Shown: positions 35,449-49,119 of the stretch, in pieces
Numbering within the stretch: position 1 is the stretch's first letter
Layout: the number at the start of each line of letters is the position of its first letter
Source of the DNA: Acorus gramineus
Taxonomy: Eukaryota > Streptophyta > Magnoliopsida > Acorales > Acoraceae
Assembly (NCBI GenBank): GCA_030737835.1
Contig: CM060847.1
Span: 7,204,584 to 7,268,583 of the forward strand
Direction: 5' to 3'
Length of the DNA stretch: 64,000 nt
The notes under the pieces: model-generated
What the model saw: the letters and a program-made list of their open reading frames with translations, nothing else
Told to the model about the DNA's origin: nothing
Database searches by the model: none
Position numbers and translations under genes: made by a program

Positions 35449-38400
35449 ATGGCCTCTCCATCGGCCGAATCCCATCTAATCGAAACCCTAGATTCATCCG
35501 ATCCCAGCAACCTCTACCCTCAATTCCTCGATTTCTTCCATCCATTCTCAGATTTCATCCCCCTCGATGAACACCACACCAAAGACAAGCCGAAGAAGAA
35601 GAAGAAGACCACGACGACCAAGCAAAAGACCGATCAGAAGCTCCTCCGCCCCCTCGCGAAGCGGTTCCTTCCTTTCCTCTCCCGCCTCTTGAAGCGTCTC
35701 CCGTCCCTCCTCAGCAAATCCGCCAAGGACGACGAAATCAAGGCCCGGGAGCTTCTCAGGGTCTACAGGCTCGCCCTCGACTGCCTCGCCTGCATCTCGC
35801 CCTGCCTCGTCGGGAAGCCCTACGGGGCCCAGCTCCAGAGGGGACGCTTCGTCTGCTGTCTCGAGAGCCATGGGAGGTACGCCGAGGCTGAGGAGGAGGG
35901 GCTCTCCGTACTTGAAGCGCTGGTCCTCGTTTTGGGGTCGAGGGAGGGGCAGCGGCTGGTCCCGGAGCCGCCACTGGAGGGCGCGGATCCCGAGATGGGA
36001 TTCCTGATTGTGGAGGTCGTCACGTGCCTCGTGGCATGTGCGCACAAGAGGGGGTCGGGGGATGGCATGGCCTACAAGACGGTGCTCGAGCTGGTCGATC
36101 AGGTGGAGCCCTGGTTCAGGTAACTCGTCTTTCGCTTTGTTTATAAAGTGTTACTCGGTGGAGTAGGATAGGCTTATATGTTGGTTTATGGAAATGTAGA
36201 GTTTTGGATTCAGACACATCTAAGAAGTACCAAAGCTATCTTGGGAGTACTATGTACAAGTGTTCACTGGTTTTGGTTGGGGAGTCCACATTGTTTGAGG
36301 ATGATCTGGTCCGGAGGTTTTGTTTGATGACTCTGAAAGAGATCGCAAAATCTGATTCTTTAAAGGATCGTCTTCCAAAGGTGTAGTCGACATGTACTTA
36401 ACCAGTCTTTTTTGTGAAACTTTGATGGGTTTTGCGTCTTAATTCTGGGATTCAAGATGTGCTTTTGAATGATTTATGGTGGGGAAAATGTTGGAATTGC
36501 AGTTTGCACGTGGAATTATTTCTTCTATTGGCTGGAGGTGGGAGACTAAAGCTTCCATCATATTTGAAGTGTTTAGATGTGCCATTCAAGTTATGATATG
36601 CAAATGCAAGGTACTTATATCATACTGTTATTTATTTATTTATTTTATCTAGGCAAGTGATGCGCTTGTATTGAAAATTAGCGCCGTCGGATGATCTCAG
36701 GGTTAGACAGGTTTCACGGATAGTTGTCAAGTATAATTTGCATTTAGGCCTAAGTAATTTTTTGAAAGAAAGTTGTCTTGACAGTCTTGTGCATGATGGA
36801 TGGATTTTGTAAATAGCTTTTATTGTCAGTTGGGTCACTGTCTCTGAACTAATTTAGCAATTGGGAGACATCTAATGGATGATAATGTGATCCGTTGTTA
36901 TTGCAGGTTTCTGTGGTTTATAGTGTTAATGAATTTCTCAGCCTTCTGCATTATTTCGTGGACAATTGTCGAGAGGCAAATGCAGATATTTGTGAAACTG
37001 CATCTAATCTTCTATATGAATTACAAAGTGATGTTATGCAGGTACATTTTGTTTATATTGTTATTTGTGCTATTGTCTACGATATTGGAGATGATATCTG
37101 TTGTGTTGTCATATGATTCCTCTTTAATTGATTTTTGAATGACTATTTGCCAGGTTTCACATCCTGTGGCTTCAATCATGGGTCTCTATTCTGCTGGGTT
37201 AGGTTTCGTTGATAGTGATATTTTGGTTAGACATGGTGATCCTGGTATTGGAAATTCTAAGAATGCATCTACCATGATATTTGTTACTGACAATGATGAG
37301 AGAGTAGAACAATTGGTTGCCTCGTTGGGTTCTTTATCGAGTTATTTTCACAAGGATAGTTATGGGAAAGGAATTTTCTCAAGTCATGCTGAGAAAAGAG
37401 GTGATGTTCATCATCTGGCTATGAAATCTGATATTACACACTCTCAGTCTTGCAAACATTTGCATGGAGAGGCTTCTTTATTATCCTACCTAGATGCTAT
37501 GGATTTTTTTTGTTCACTTTTGGTGGAACATGTTGATATTGCTTGGAAACTCGTTGTTACTGAGAACAAGGATGTTTCCTTTTCTGGTACATCAAACTGT
37601 GTACAGGATGCACTCTATCAATTCTGTGATGCGTTTTGCAGAATCTTTAGGTATGTTTGTTAACATTTCTATTCGGTAAATCCTCATAATTTTGGCTTGA
37701 ATAAACAGTTTTTTTTTTTCCCTTGTTATTCTTTTTCTAACAAGCCTGCATTTCTATTTATTGTGAGAAATATTTTAGAAGATAATGGTTTTGATTTTTT
37801 TCACTCAGTTGCAAAAGTACATCTGCAAATGAGAGAGAGTGGTTGCGCTATGGTCGTGGAACATTGATTCATTCAGCAGTTGCAGCTTTCAAGATTTCCC
37901 TTGGGACCTCCAAAAATCTCCAGGTTTCCTATTTGTTGAAAAGTTTCAAATTTCCATTGTGTTTTTTTGAGGAAAATATGTCCTTTGTCCTTCTGATACT
38001 CTTTTTCAAATACCAGAGCAGTATGACCTGCATTGATCATTTGGTATCAAGAAAATGGATCCAGCCTCTAGAGTTAAAGTTTTTGGCCACATCCTTCTAT
38101 AATATTGGAGTGGCATTGTACAATGTCAAACAATTGGAACAGGTTGCTTTACTTTCTGATGTTGACTTGTGGTATATGTTAAATAATTTTTTTTATCAAC
38201 CACTTGTACTTTCATTGACCATAGAAAATGGTACACAATTCTTCTTTCCAGGCTCCAGTAACCCTGAAGTTGAGTTGCAAACTGTTGTGGACTAACGTCT
38301 CGGTCCTTTATCAAAAGTTCTCAGACAAGTCAACAGGAACTGGCGATGATGATATCTGTGAAAGCACACTCATTGATGTTATAACAGATGCATGTGGAAA

Positions 38401-41400
38401 AAGTGCCAATATACTCAATATTCTCCATCAATGTTCCTGTCCCAGCATCGGCGAAGTCATCAGCAGCAGCCTTTTGAATTGGTCTTCTGCTGAAAGTCTG
38501 TTGGAAAGTTTGCCCGTCCCTATGGTCTTGGTGAAGCAATGGGTTAAGGTATATCTTTGAATTCATTATTCGTGTGATGCCTTGTTATTGAATTTTCATC
38601 CTTCCTAACTCCAATTGAACCTTAGATAGTGTGTAAAGATTTTGGAGATGTTAGTGTGGTGGATGATGCACCACTTCTCTTCTTATTGTTGTCAAGATCT
38701 TGCTCAACATGGTCAAAGAAGACTATGGGCACAATTCTGGAGCAGGTCAGTCTGTCCCTCTCTCCCCTTTTTTTTGTATCTTGGTGTTGATACTGTTGGT
38801 CTTATTAGTATAAATGCATGCTGATTCCTAAGCTTTATTGTTGCAGGAGCTTTTAGCATATGCAGAGATGGATACCCGAAGTCCAAACTTATGTCAGAAA
38901 ATGCAACTGAAGATAATAGAAATACTCCTGCAAGAAGTGTATGTTACCAAAGAATATTATTTTCAAAGATCACGTGTACTCATGAGACAGGGAATAGTGT
39001 TTAGAGCCTGTGGAGGAGATGGCTTACAGAGCTGCCTGCAATGTTTATCAGAGGCGATTTCCTTACTTGTGGGTTCTTTCTATTCATTTATCCTTTTTGC
39101 ATTCCATTTTTTTCTCACTGGTTGGCATTATTTTGGTGGGTGTCTTGCTTATATTATACTTGAATGAAACAGAAAAACATATCTGGAAAAACTTCTGGAA
39201 GCAACTATGCATTATGTCACCAGTTGGCCATTACATATTTCTTGCATGCACAGTGCACACAGGAGGCTGACCAGAACATGGAGGTGGTGCAACAAACCAA
39301 CTTTCAGAAAGATGCTGCTTTATTTGATCTAACATGAGATTTATTGATACTGTTTTTATCTTTTCCCTATAGGTTATCCTGGATGATGTTAATTCTGCAT
39401 TGAAACTGTGGTTTGACGCAAATATCACAGGGCAATGCTCTTCGGTTGCTTTCCCTGAGTCAATGATAGAAAATGCAGTCCCTCTTTTGTTTCATGCTGC
39501 AGATCTTTTATCACTACTAGTGAGTTCTTTATCAACTAAGAACCATTCTAGATTCATAGATTTTCTTTAATCATCTAATACTTCCTCCCTTCTTTAACTC
39601 GTGTCGTGTTTCATTTGAGTCTTATTCTTCTGTTTGAAGTGGTGAAAATGTATTATCTAATTTCTTTGCCATTTCAGGGCGAATTGCAGTTACGTGGTAA
39701 AATACATAGGTTGATCATCATGTTATGCAAATGGAAAAATGTGCCACCAGAAAAATGTTTGGCCATGTTCTGGAGGGACGGACAACTTGGGCACACTCTT
39801 TGTGCTTCACCAATCGATGAAACTTTCATACAGAATTTTTCGGAACAATACAGCATCCATGCCAATGACATTGTTGTCTGGATAAATTCTCTAAAGGATT
39901 CCCGGCCCTTACTTCTGGGATTTTTCCAGAAGTTTCTTCTTTCTGACTCCATTTCGCCCCATGTTTACATATCTGATGCTGACAGATGTTTTGGTTCTGA
40001 AGCCACTGTTGATGAAATAAAAAAGGCTGCGTCATTACTTCTTTCTGGTGTAAGTTTACTGACATTACTTTCTGCAGTGCATGCTGTTTAAATTTCTCAA
40101 CATGCCAGAATCTCTTCCTGCTTATTTCTAGTTTTTTCTATCTTCAGGATGCCACTGGAAGTCAGTCAATGTTCATTGCTGGATGTCTTTATTATGACTT
40201 GTCTGAAAGGCTTTTTACAAATGGACAGCTGTTTGAGGTAAATGGCATTTCATCTCAAATGGTGACATAGGAATCCCATATTTATGAAGGGCCTAAGGTA
40301 TCAGGTTGTGGTATTGAAATGATCAGTTCTGATATTTATGCTGCGCCATGCCTTGTTATATGGTAGCCAAACAGTCAATATCCTCTTAATCCCTCCAAAA
40401 AATATGCGTTTGTATGGTTCTCGTTTTAAATTGTGTTTTGTTAAAGGGAAGGTAATTACGACGCGACTCTCTATTATATTATGGTAATTTAGTAATTTTA
40501 TTCTTTATACAGAGAGGTGATATTATGCGTTCCAGTTGCTCAAAAAAAAAGAAGAAATAAAGATGAGAGACATATAAGATTTTCAATAAATATAAATTTC
40601 CAAGTATGTGCCAATAATTATTCCATGGATGCATATTCTTCTTTTCTTTTCTTTTTTCTTCTTTTTTTTGGTAGTGAAACTGGTACGCATATTAACTATA
40701 AAGAAATGGAGTACAGGGCTATGAAAATTAAAGAGAGAAGAAAAGGAAAATAAGCAAGAATACACTTTTGATAAGCCTGTAGTTATGTCAGGATATGAAT
40801 GATGTATATAAGCCTGTAATGCGGCATTGCAATAATACAAATACATTGTCAACTCTAGAATCACTGGGCAAAAATGCTATCGAATAATTTGTAGTCTGAA
40901 AGTCATAGTTATGCATTATCAAGAAAAAAAATGCCTTTCTTGTTTGAAAAGAACCATAAGTTAATAATGTTCATAGTACATCTTCATCAAAGAAACGTAT
41001 TGCTTACTATCGCATTGTTGATAAAATCGAATCTATTTCAATGACGGAAACAGAAGTTCTCTCATTTCTTATTTTTCAAACTATTGTGTGAGCTTTATCG
41101 TGTACCTATTGATTTCATGTAGTTTTATATGTTATACAAAGAAATAAATGGCTAGAAATGGGATGTCAGATGAACCTTTCAGTATGACTGATCTCACACT
41201 TCAAAGAGGCACAAGGCAGAAAGTCATATACCTGCCTGCCTTATAACATTATTATATCAATTTTCTTGGTAGTATTTATGAGGCCTCAGAATCTGTAACT
41301 AAATAATATGTTTTCCCCTTCTCTCTTAACCAAAGATTCCTACAATAGCTATGCATTTCCTTTCATAGTATAATTTCCACTCCTATATAATTGTATTATT

Positions 41401-44400
41401 TCTAATTATTGTAATGGTATTATCCTTTAGGCGCTTTCATATGCCAAAGAAGCTCTACGATTACGAACAAGGGTCCTACGTAGAAAATTTAACTATGCCC
41501 TTGATCGACAATGTGCAAAAATCAATGGGACTCTGGAAACTTCGTTCAATTGTAGTAGTGATCAAGTTCATCTTGAAGTAATTGGATCTGTGATCGCTAA
41601 AATTTGGCCTGATGTTACTCCCGCGTGGAACCCAGAATTATCTGCTCTTAGCCCATGGAATGTTCTCAGATGTTACCTTGAAAGCACTTTGCAGGTTTTC
41701 TTCTCTTTTACTGAAGAAAATTGAGGTCTAAAAAAGTTCCTGCTTGTAGGTCCTTATATGGATGTTGAATGCAGGTAGGAACTATCCATGAGTCTCTTGG
41801 AAATGCAGCTGACGCTGAAGCTCATTTCCGGGTGGGGAAACAGATATCCTATTTGCAAAATGTACAACTTTTTAAAGTTTCTTTTGGATTGTTATTAGGT
41901 ACCACATTTAAAATACCATTTTTTAAGTTACGTCTCCTCTGCTTTAAAAAGTGATCCACTAGTTCAGCTTCTCTAAATTTCGCTATGTCATTTTGCAGGG
42001 AAACTGTACCAGAAGAAGCAACTATGGGATTTAGCGGAGAATGAAATTAACAGTTCCAAACAAATTTTTTTACAGAAGGGTTCAATTATTTCTTGTCGGA
42101 GATGCAAGTTGATCTTGGATGTTGACATTGATTTTCAATCAGGAGAGTTAAGCAGAAGCATTTTCAATCATTCTGTGCAGATTCAACAGATAAAAGATTT
42201 GTCCTATAGTGTAGAACTATACAAGACCGCTCTGGAAAAACTGAATCAAGCTGAGCTGGATAGTCCTCTCAGCATCTCTCAAGAAACATATACCAAAAGA
42301 ATAACATCTGATAGAATTCTCTCAGAATCTATTGCATGCTGCAATTGTGTTAGATCAAGACACAACACAAATTTATGTGTTCTCATGTGTTCTTTGAATT
42401 TAAAAGGTGATGGATTACATACCAAAATTGATAATAAGAAGTCTGGTAAAACCAGGAACTCATCAAAGATCTTATCAGAAGAAGAGTTTCCGAATGCATA
42501 TATGTCACGGAGAACTCGTTCGAGTTCTAGAACTTCTCAGAGTAAAATTGTACATAAAACTGAATTGAATCAGAAGTCCATGAAAACTTGCGTTCGAGAA
42601 ATGGGGAATGTTGATCAGTCGTCAGAAAATAAAAATTCTATGCATGATTCTGAGTGTGATGTAACATGTGTACGTGGTAGCACCAATTGCTGGAGATGCC
42701 TTTTGATGAAGATGATGAAAATAGGTTCGATACGAGATCTCATCTATCTGAAATGGGATTGCTTTCGAAGACGACTATTACTGAGGCTGCTAACTAGAAT
42801 AGGTACTCAAGTTCTGAGCTTATGAAATTTGTAGTAGTATTTCAAGTTTCTATTGTTTCTGCTGCGTATGAAAATCCCTGAGAATGTTCTTTAGTCTAGA
42901 AATACTGAAGCTTTGTCTTCTTTTTCAGGAAAATGCACAGCTGTCAGTGGATCAGCTCATGATGTACACGAGATATACTGGCAGTGTTTCTCTGTTATGT
43001 TCAACAAAAGTCCATTTTGTCCGACAAAATCTGGCATTCCACACCCATTCTTGCTTGAGTTTGTTGAGGGAGAATATGACTTGTTTTCTGTTGAATGTGC
43101 AACAATATTGTACAACTTGAGTTGGTCATGTATCAAAACCTGTCTTTCAGATCAATCCAGGTAATGATGTGGTGATAATTATTCAGAGATATGATTATCT
43201 TGTAGCATGGATGATGCTTCTTGCTATTCAATAATAAATTCTCCTAATTTTATCACTTATGTGGTTGTCTTCTCCATGCCTTATTATCAGGATCACATGT
43301 TGTTCTCTGTCAGAAGTTAAAATATCAAGAGTAGCATCTTGGCTACTGCAAACATTCATTGTCTGTCACGAGATACCTTCACTTTTTCAGAAGGTTTTGC
43401 ATATTTGCTTTTCTTTGATTTCATGTTATAAGCATCATTACACGCATATCTTTTGCTATGACATCAGTTCAGGATCTCTTGTTTGCCTAGATGATTTGGT
43501 TATACATTTCTGTACTCTGATGATATCTATTTTGCTTATATTGATTAATGCAGGTCTCCAGGCTTCTTTCCATCATATTTTTACTCTCCACTTCAGGGGA
43601 GCCCTTTTCTTTACCTTCTTGTGCTGGCAAGTCGCTCACCCTGAGTCACTGGGCATCATATTTTCATCAAACCTCAATTGGTACCTATACTCATCAAAAA
43701 CACCTTTTAAGTTTGAGAGAGAAACTCAAGGTCTGCAGCTCCATGACTCTGGAGGTATTTCTTTCCCTTCTTGCTTCATGCAGCTGCATTTTATGCCTGA
43801 TTTTGTTTCTTTTATGATATCCTAATTTTAGCATAGTTTTTAAAATTTACTTATTTATGGTGATTCCTTACTTGACTTCTGAGTTTTCTGGTTCCACTAA
43901 TCCACTTATAATTTAATTGTTATTATGTGAATGCTTATTTTCTGAACACTATGGGGCTGTGCGTGTGTGTGAGTACATGCCTAGGGACCAAATTGCATTT
44001 TTTTCTTTTAATTAATTCAATTGAAGAGGATTATACATGCCTAAGGATTGGTGAATACAAACAGTTTCATCTTTTCAATTGCTGTTTTATGTCGCATAAT
44101 GGTGAGTTGTAAATAGTATAATAATGACTTTGCCCCATTCCACTTAATAGTGTAAATTATCATTCCCAGTTGGTAGATCTGAACCGAATTGCGGTATATT
44201 TATTTTTTACATGCATCCATCTTTGTGTGAAACACATAGGTTTTTGGTTCCCAGTTGTAATTACTACTACCAGATTTTACAACATATTTGTATTAGGTGT
44301 GTTTTTACCTCTTCTTGACTGGCTATTCTTTCATTTCATCAGGCACCGCCTAAGAATCATATGGTTCATCATTTTTTTTTATTATGTATAGCATATAAAA

Positions 44401-47400
44401 TAAACCCAAGCCTATGACGCCATGTGTAGATTATAAAATGGATTCTATGTTTGAATGTTTGGATAGTATTTTGAAATTTCCCTTTGTTATTTTTGCAGGC
44501 TGCACATCGTTATAGTTCAGTAAAAATAGATACTGGAGCAGGGAGCTCTTACAGGTTTTTATCATGTAGTAAACATTGAATGCTTTAATTAATTTAGCCT
44601 ATCACAGCTGGCTTAAAGTGTCTCTTTCTTTCATTTTCACTGTCCTGTTTCAGATTTGCAGAAGAAAAACTTGAAATTCTTGAAGGATGTGTTAGAGACT
44701 TTTTCCTTGGCCTTCCGAATGTAACATGCATCTGCATTAGTTTGCTTGGAGGTGACTATGCAAACCTGATTGGAGAATCTTTCCTAATCCCTTCATTTTT
44801 TCCTGCATGGATGTTATTATCTCGATTTAGTTCGAAGGGGCAACCGGTAATCATGCTTCTACCAGTGGATTTGATTCTCGAAGGTGCTGCATCTTTTATG
44901 TTTAAGAAGGTCAAAGCGATAGTGTCAGTATGGAGCGTTCTTCAATTTTGTACAGGAACATCTCAATATCATTGCTTTTTTTTTCTTGTGGCCAGGAACT
45001 CGTCAGTCTGATGATGCTTGCTCTTTCAGTGGATGTGCCTCTGACAGCAGTGAGGAACATGTCAACTGGGAATGCCCTTGGGCATATTCTGTTGTGGATG
45101 ATGTTGCTCCACAGTTCAAGGCTATATTGAAAGAGAACTATCTATCAAACTTGACTCTTACATCAGCTGATTCAAAAATAGATGGGTTTACCTGGTGGTC
45201 TCGAAAGCTTCAGCTCAATGATAGACTTGACAAATTCTTGAGGTAGTCTGGTCACGAATTGTATTTTAATTTTATACCTTGAATTTATTCAAGTCTTGAT
45301 TGCCAAATTCTTGTGAAGTATGACAGTACCCCTGTATTTTTTTATCTGAGCAGAACCTACAATGGATAATAATTTCTTCTGCATATCATTTATCATTATC
45401 TGATAGTTAACAAACTCAAATCATCATCTTTTATCATGATTTATGGTTTCACAAGATCATGAGAGTTGGTTTCTTAATTTATAATAGCCATATTTATTTT
45501 ATGGTGTAGGGATATGGAAGACTTATGGTTTGGAGCATGGAGATGCTTACTTTTGGGTGAACGATTGAACTGTGAACGTATTGACATGGTAATCACCAAA
45601 TTGATGGCAGACATAAAATCAAAATGCAAGATTGAACCAAATGAGTATCTCCTAAAAACTATCCTTGGAGGCTCCAGATCTATTTCTGAATCAGAAGCAT
45701 GCGTCTCTCAGTTTATTCTATACAACGGTTACTTTGGTAGAGGTGGATGTTGTGGGGTGGAAAGATGTCGAAATTTCTCAGTCACTCATGAAGTACGTGA
45801 AAGTATGACTGGATTGCTTCGTGATCTAATACTGGAGGCAATTGCTGAACTTGTCGATGAAAGTGCGGACAGAAACCCATTAATTCTTGTTCTTGATGCT
45901 GATGTGCAGGTGGCTTTTTGACTTCTTTTCTGCTTATTATATACCATAGAACCCATATATCCTGGGTAATTATTTTGAGTTTTCAATCTGATGGGACATA
46001 TTCTTGAATCCATTTTATGTCATAAAATGTCTGGGTCTGTGTATTATTTTTGTTTTTAAGAAATTATGAATTAGGCCAGGTTTTGTTTTTCAAATATTTT
46101 TATTATTCAAAACCAGATAATGTTCCTTAGTGGAATGTAAATTATTGTCCTCATGGAGCAATTTTTAGAAGATTGCAGTAAAAAATATAAAATATGTTTC
46201 TATAAACAAGATAAAGTAGGAGATGTGTCTTTTCACCTATAGAATTTTTTAACTATAATTTTAAACAGGTATAAGTGATGCAGTGCTGACATTATGAGTA
46301 GTATCATATTCTTTTGAAGTTGAGAATGTGTGTTATAGTATCATATACCCTTTTCCTACCCATTGGTGCTTTGTATTGATGCCATCGAATGGGAATTTGA
46401 CTTTTCATTTGCTTAGTACAGATGCTTCCATGGGAAAATTTACCAGTGTTGCGGAAATGGGAAGTTTATCGCATGCCATCACTTGCTAGTGTCATTACTA
46501 CACTTGGCAAAAGCTTACTGGAAGAACCAATTGATGTTTTTGGCGTTCCTTTTCCATCCATAGATCCTTCGGATGCATATTATGTGCTGAATCCCAGTGG
46601 TGATCTTAGTACAACTCAAGTGGAATTTGAGGAATGGTTTAGGGAAAAGAAGTGGGAGGTAATTCTTCTATTGTTAAAAGAGTAAAATGCATTTTTTGGG
46701 AGACATTCTGTGTAGCTATTTGCCTAGATGGATATAAAATTATATAGTGACTTTTGTTGTAAATCATCTCATCCAAAAGGAGCCTTTCCAATTGGCTCTA
46801 TGCCCAAAATCGCTGAATGAATTTTGAATCCCTAATAGACTGTAAGATCTCACAGAATAATCATGTGCATAATTTTTATAATAGAAATATAGAATGTAAT
46901 TATGGAAAAATTTTCTGAGGTTTCATGTGATTGAAATTCTTCTTTTGTTGAATATGTGAAGAGAGCCACTGTTGTAAAGTGCAAGTAAAATTGGGTCACA
47001 TAACTAAGCCTTTTGAGTTAGACTTGGAATTTCAGAATTCCAATTCTCCTGCATAAAATACTCTCTTGATCTATTTTCATTTAAGAGAAATTGTAGTAAG
47101 TATGTTCTTCCTTTGTGTTCCAATTTCATTGGAACTTGTGCTTTACACAAGTTGCATATTGGTTAGAGTGAAATGAATTAGCCTTCTTTGAAATCTGTTG
47201 AACACTCGTGAGAGAACTTTGGCACTCATTCTGCAAAATTAACTTCCATGATCTCACTTATATAATTAATTTTTTGAGAACTCTGGGATTTTTTCTTGGG
47301 CCTCTCAATTTGGAACTTCTATGATTTCACACAGACTACGCTAAATCTTTTTATGTTACTTTTATGCCACATCAATCATTTATGTTCACACATGATCACA

Positions 47401-48149
47401 TGTATTGTAGATTCAAATGACATTGTCTCTGAAAACAGGGGAAGGCTGGGAATGCTCCTACAGCTGAAGAATTGGTTTCGGCCCTTCAGAATCACGACCT
47501 TTTTGTATATTTTGGTCATGGAAATGGTATATTTAATGCGTGACGCCCATTCATGATATGAATATGCACTAATATGTTTGTGATGATTATTTGCTCATAT
47601 AAAGAGTGCTTCTGTGAGTTCTTTTAGTTTGATATTTTTACAAATGATTCAGGTAGTCAATACATAACCGGGAACGAAATCCAGAAACTGAATCGCTGTT
47701 CAGCAACCCTTCTGATGGGTTGCAGCAGTGGATCCCTTCAGCTCAAGGGCTCATATGCCCCACGAGGCGCTCCACTCTCCTATCTGTTTGCTGGATCACC
47801 TGCTGTAATCGCAAATCTATGGGATGTGACGGACAAGGACATCAACCGATTCAGCAAGGTCATTCTCAACACATGGCTACGGGAAGAATCCAATCCCCAA
47901 ACTTGCCGCACTGCTTGCCACTCTTCCACGAACAGAAGCAATGTAAACACCAGGAGAAAAGCCACTAGGAGTAAGAAATTGCAGGAGAATGCTCCCGTGA
48001 CAGTGACTAAATGCGAGAAATGTAGGAAGGAAATGAGGGTCACATCATTCATGAGCCAAGCAAGAGATGCTTGCAAACTTCCACTGTTGATCGGAGCAGC
48101 TCCTGTTTGTTATGGTGTGCCTACAGTTATAAAGAGAAAGGATTCATGA
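35449..48149 (+). CDS. ESP: Separase (cohesin-cleaving cysteine protease, peptidase C50)
   Basis: Twenty-seven exons: 35449-36119, 36200-36380, 36503-36610, 36907-37041, 37154-37650, 37809-37923, 38017-38142, 38252-38548, 38626-38745, 38847-39068, 39173-39283, 39373-39519, 39678-40049, 40148-40237, 41431-41694, 41775-41898, 41999-42802, 42929-43160, 43291-43393, 43554-43754, 44499-44554, 44654-44883, 44996-45242, 45510-45909, 46422-46658, 47439-47526, 47653-48149. All phases close, giving 2224 aa, close to Arabidopsis AESP. Separase cleaves the kleisin subunit of cohesin at anaphase and in meiosis. The catalytic dyad is visible: His2057 in YFGHGNGSQYI (split by the last intron) and Cys2083 in [10 protein letters not shown]. 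The block [20 protein letters not shown] marks the start of the protease domain. A basic insert with a CEKC pair (CEKCRKEMR) precedes the final [24 protein letters not shown] block. The ATG was chosen because the reading frame upstream is transposon sequence. The gene appears intact. Confidence 0.97.
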
Positions 48150-49119
48150 TACTGTTCTCCAAACATTATTTGGCACAGTATATGAGCAATAACTATTACA
48201 ATCCGCAATAGAAAAGCCTGCAATTCTTTTCAACAGTTATTTTTATTTTTATTTTTGTAGAGGTTTTGTATATGTGACATGAGGCCCTGTATTTTTCACA
48301 TCAGGTTCCCACCAGTGCAAATTAAATATGAATCAGTTATTATGTGGATGTCATGTTGAGTGTAATTTGTGTGTATTCTGCTGTTCAACCCCTCAGCGCA
48401 TTACATTGAACAGATGAGTTATTACTTAATTAGAGTAGTATCTTAAGATTTAAAAATCGAGTAAGCTGTATGATTTTAAATTGTTCCGGGTACGAAAAGA
48501 ATGGATTCTGATTAGTGAAACATAGGTACCTTTATTCCCTGTTAGGCCAATGGCTTACTCTTGATTTGAGCTCAATATGTCATTCAAATCTGTTTTTTTT
48601 AGGGATAACCCACTCAGTCTTCAATCAAGCTTTGGTGGAACTTTTAATGGGTTATGTGATTCATTATAGCCTATTTATATGAACTTTTATAATTTTTAAT
48701 TAACTTTAAATATATATTATATTGAACATATTTTAGTTCATATATTTTTTTAAAAAATAATAAAATGTATTTTTAATTTGTGAATGCAGCCTACCCTGAC
48801 ACAACCTAACATACAACTAGGCAGGGCAGGGCAGTTTTTGTGGATTTTTAATGGGACAGTTAAAGGGTTTCAAAACCCGAGATTGGGTTGGATTAGGTTT
48901 GGATTATGGCAAACCCAATCCCAAATCGCACCATTGTCATCCCTAGCCCAATTCATATAATGTATCAATTCAATTTTTTTTTAAAATGTGGTATATTGTG
49001 TAACAGGTGATATATTATCCTTGAATCAATCAGCAACTATAACGCTGTGTTACATTTCAGCACATCTGGACAATTTACATTGAAAGCAAAACTCCAATAC
49101 AAAACAGAGATCTCAATAA
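48150..49119. other. Convergent spacer between separase and RH58
   Basis: Contains the 3' UTRs of both genes. A repeat remnant at about 48600-48960 has the ends TAGGGATAACCC and GTCATCCCTA and GGGTTTGG-rich interior words, as in a common class of plant short elements. No gene seen. Confidence 0.4.
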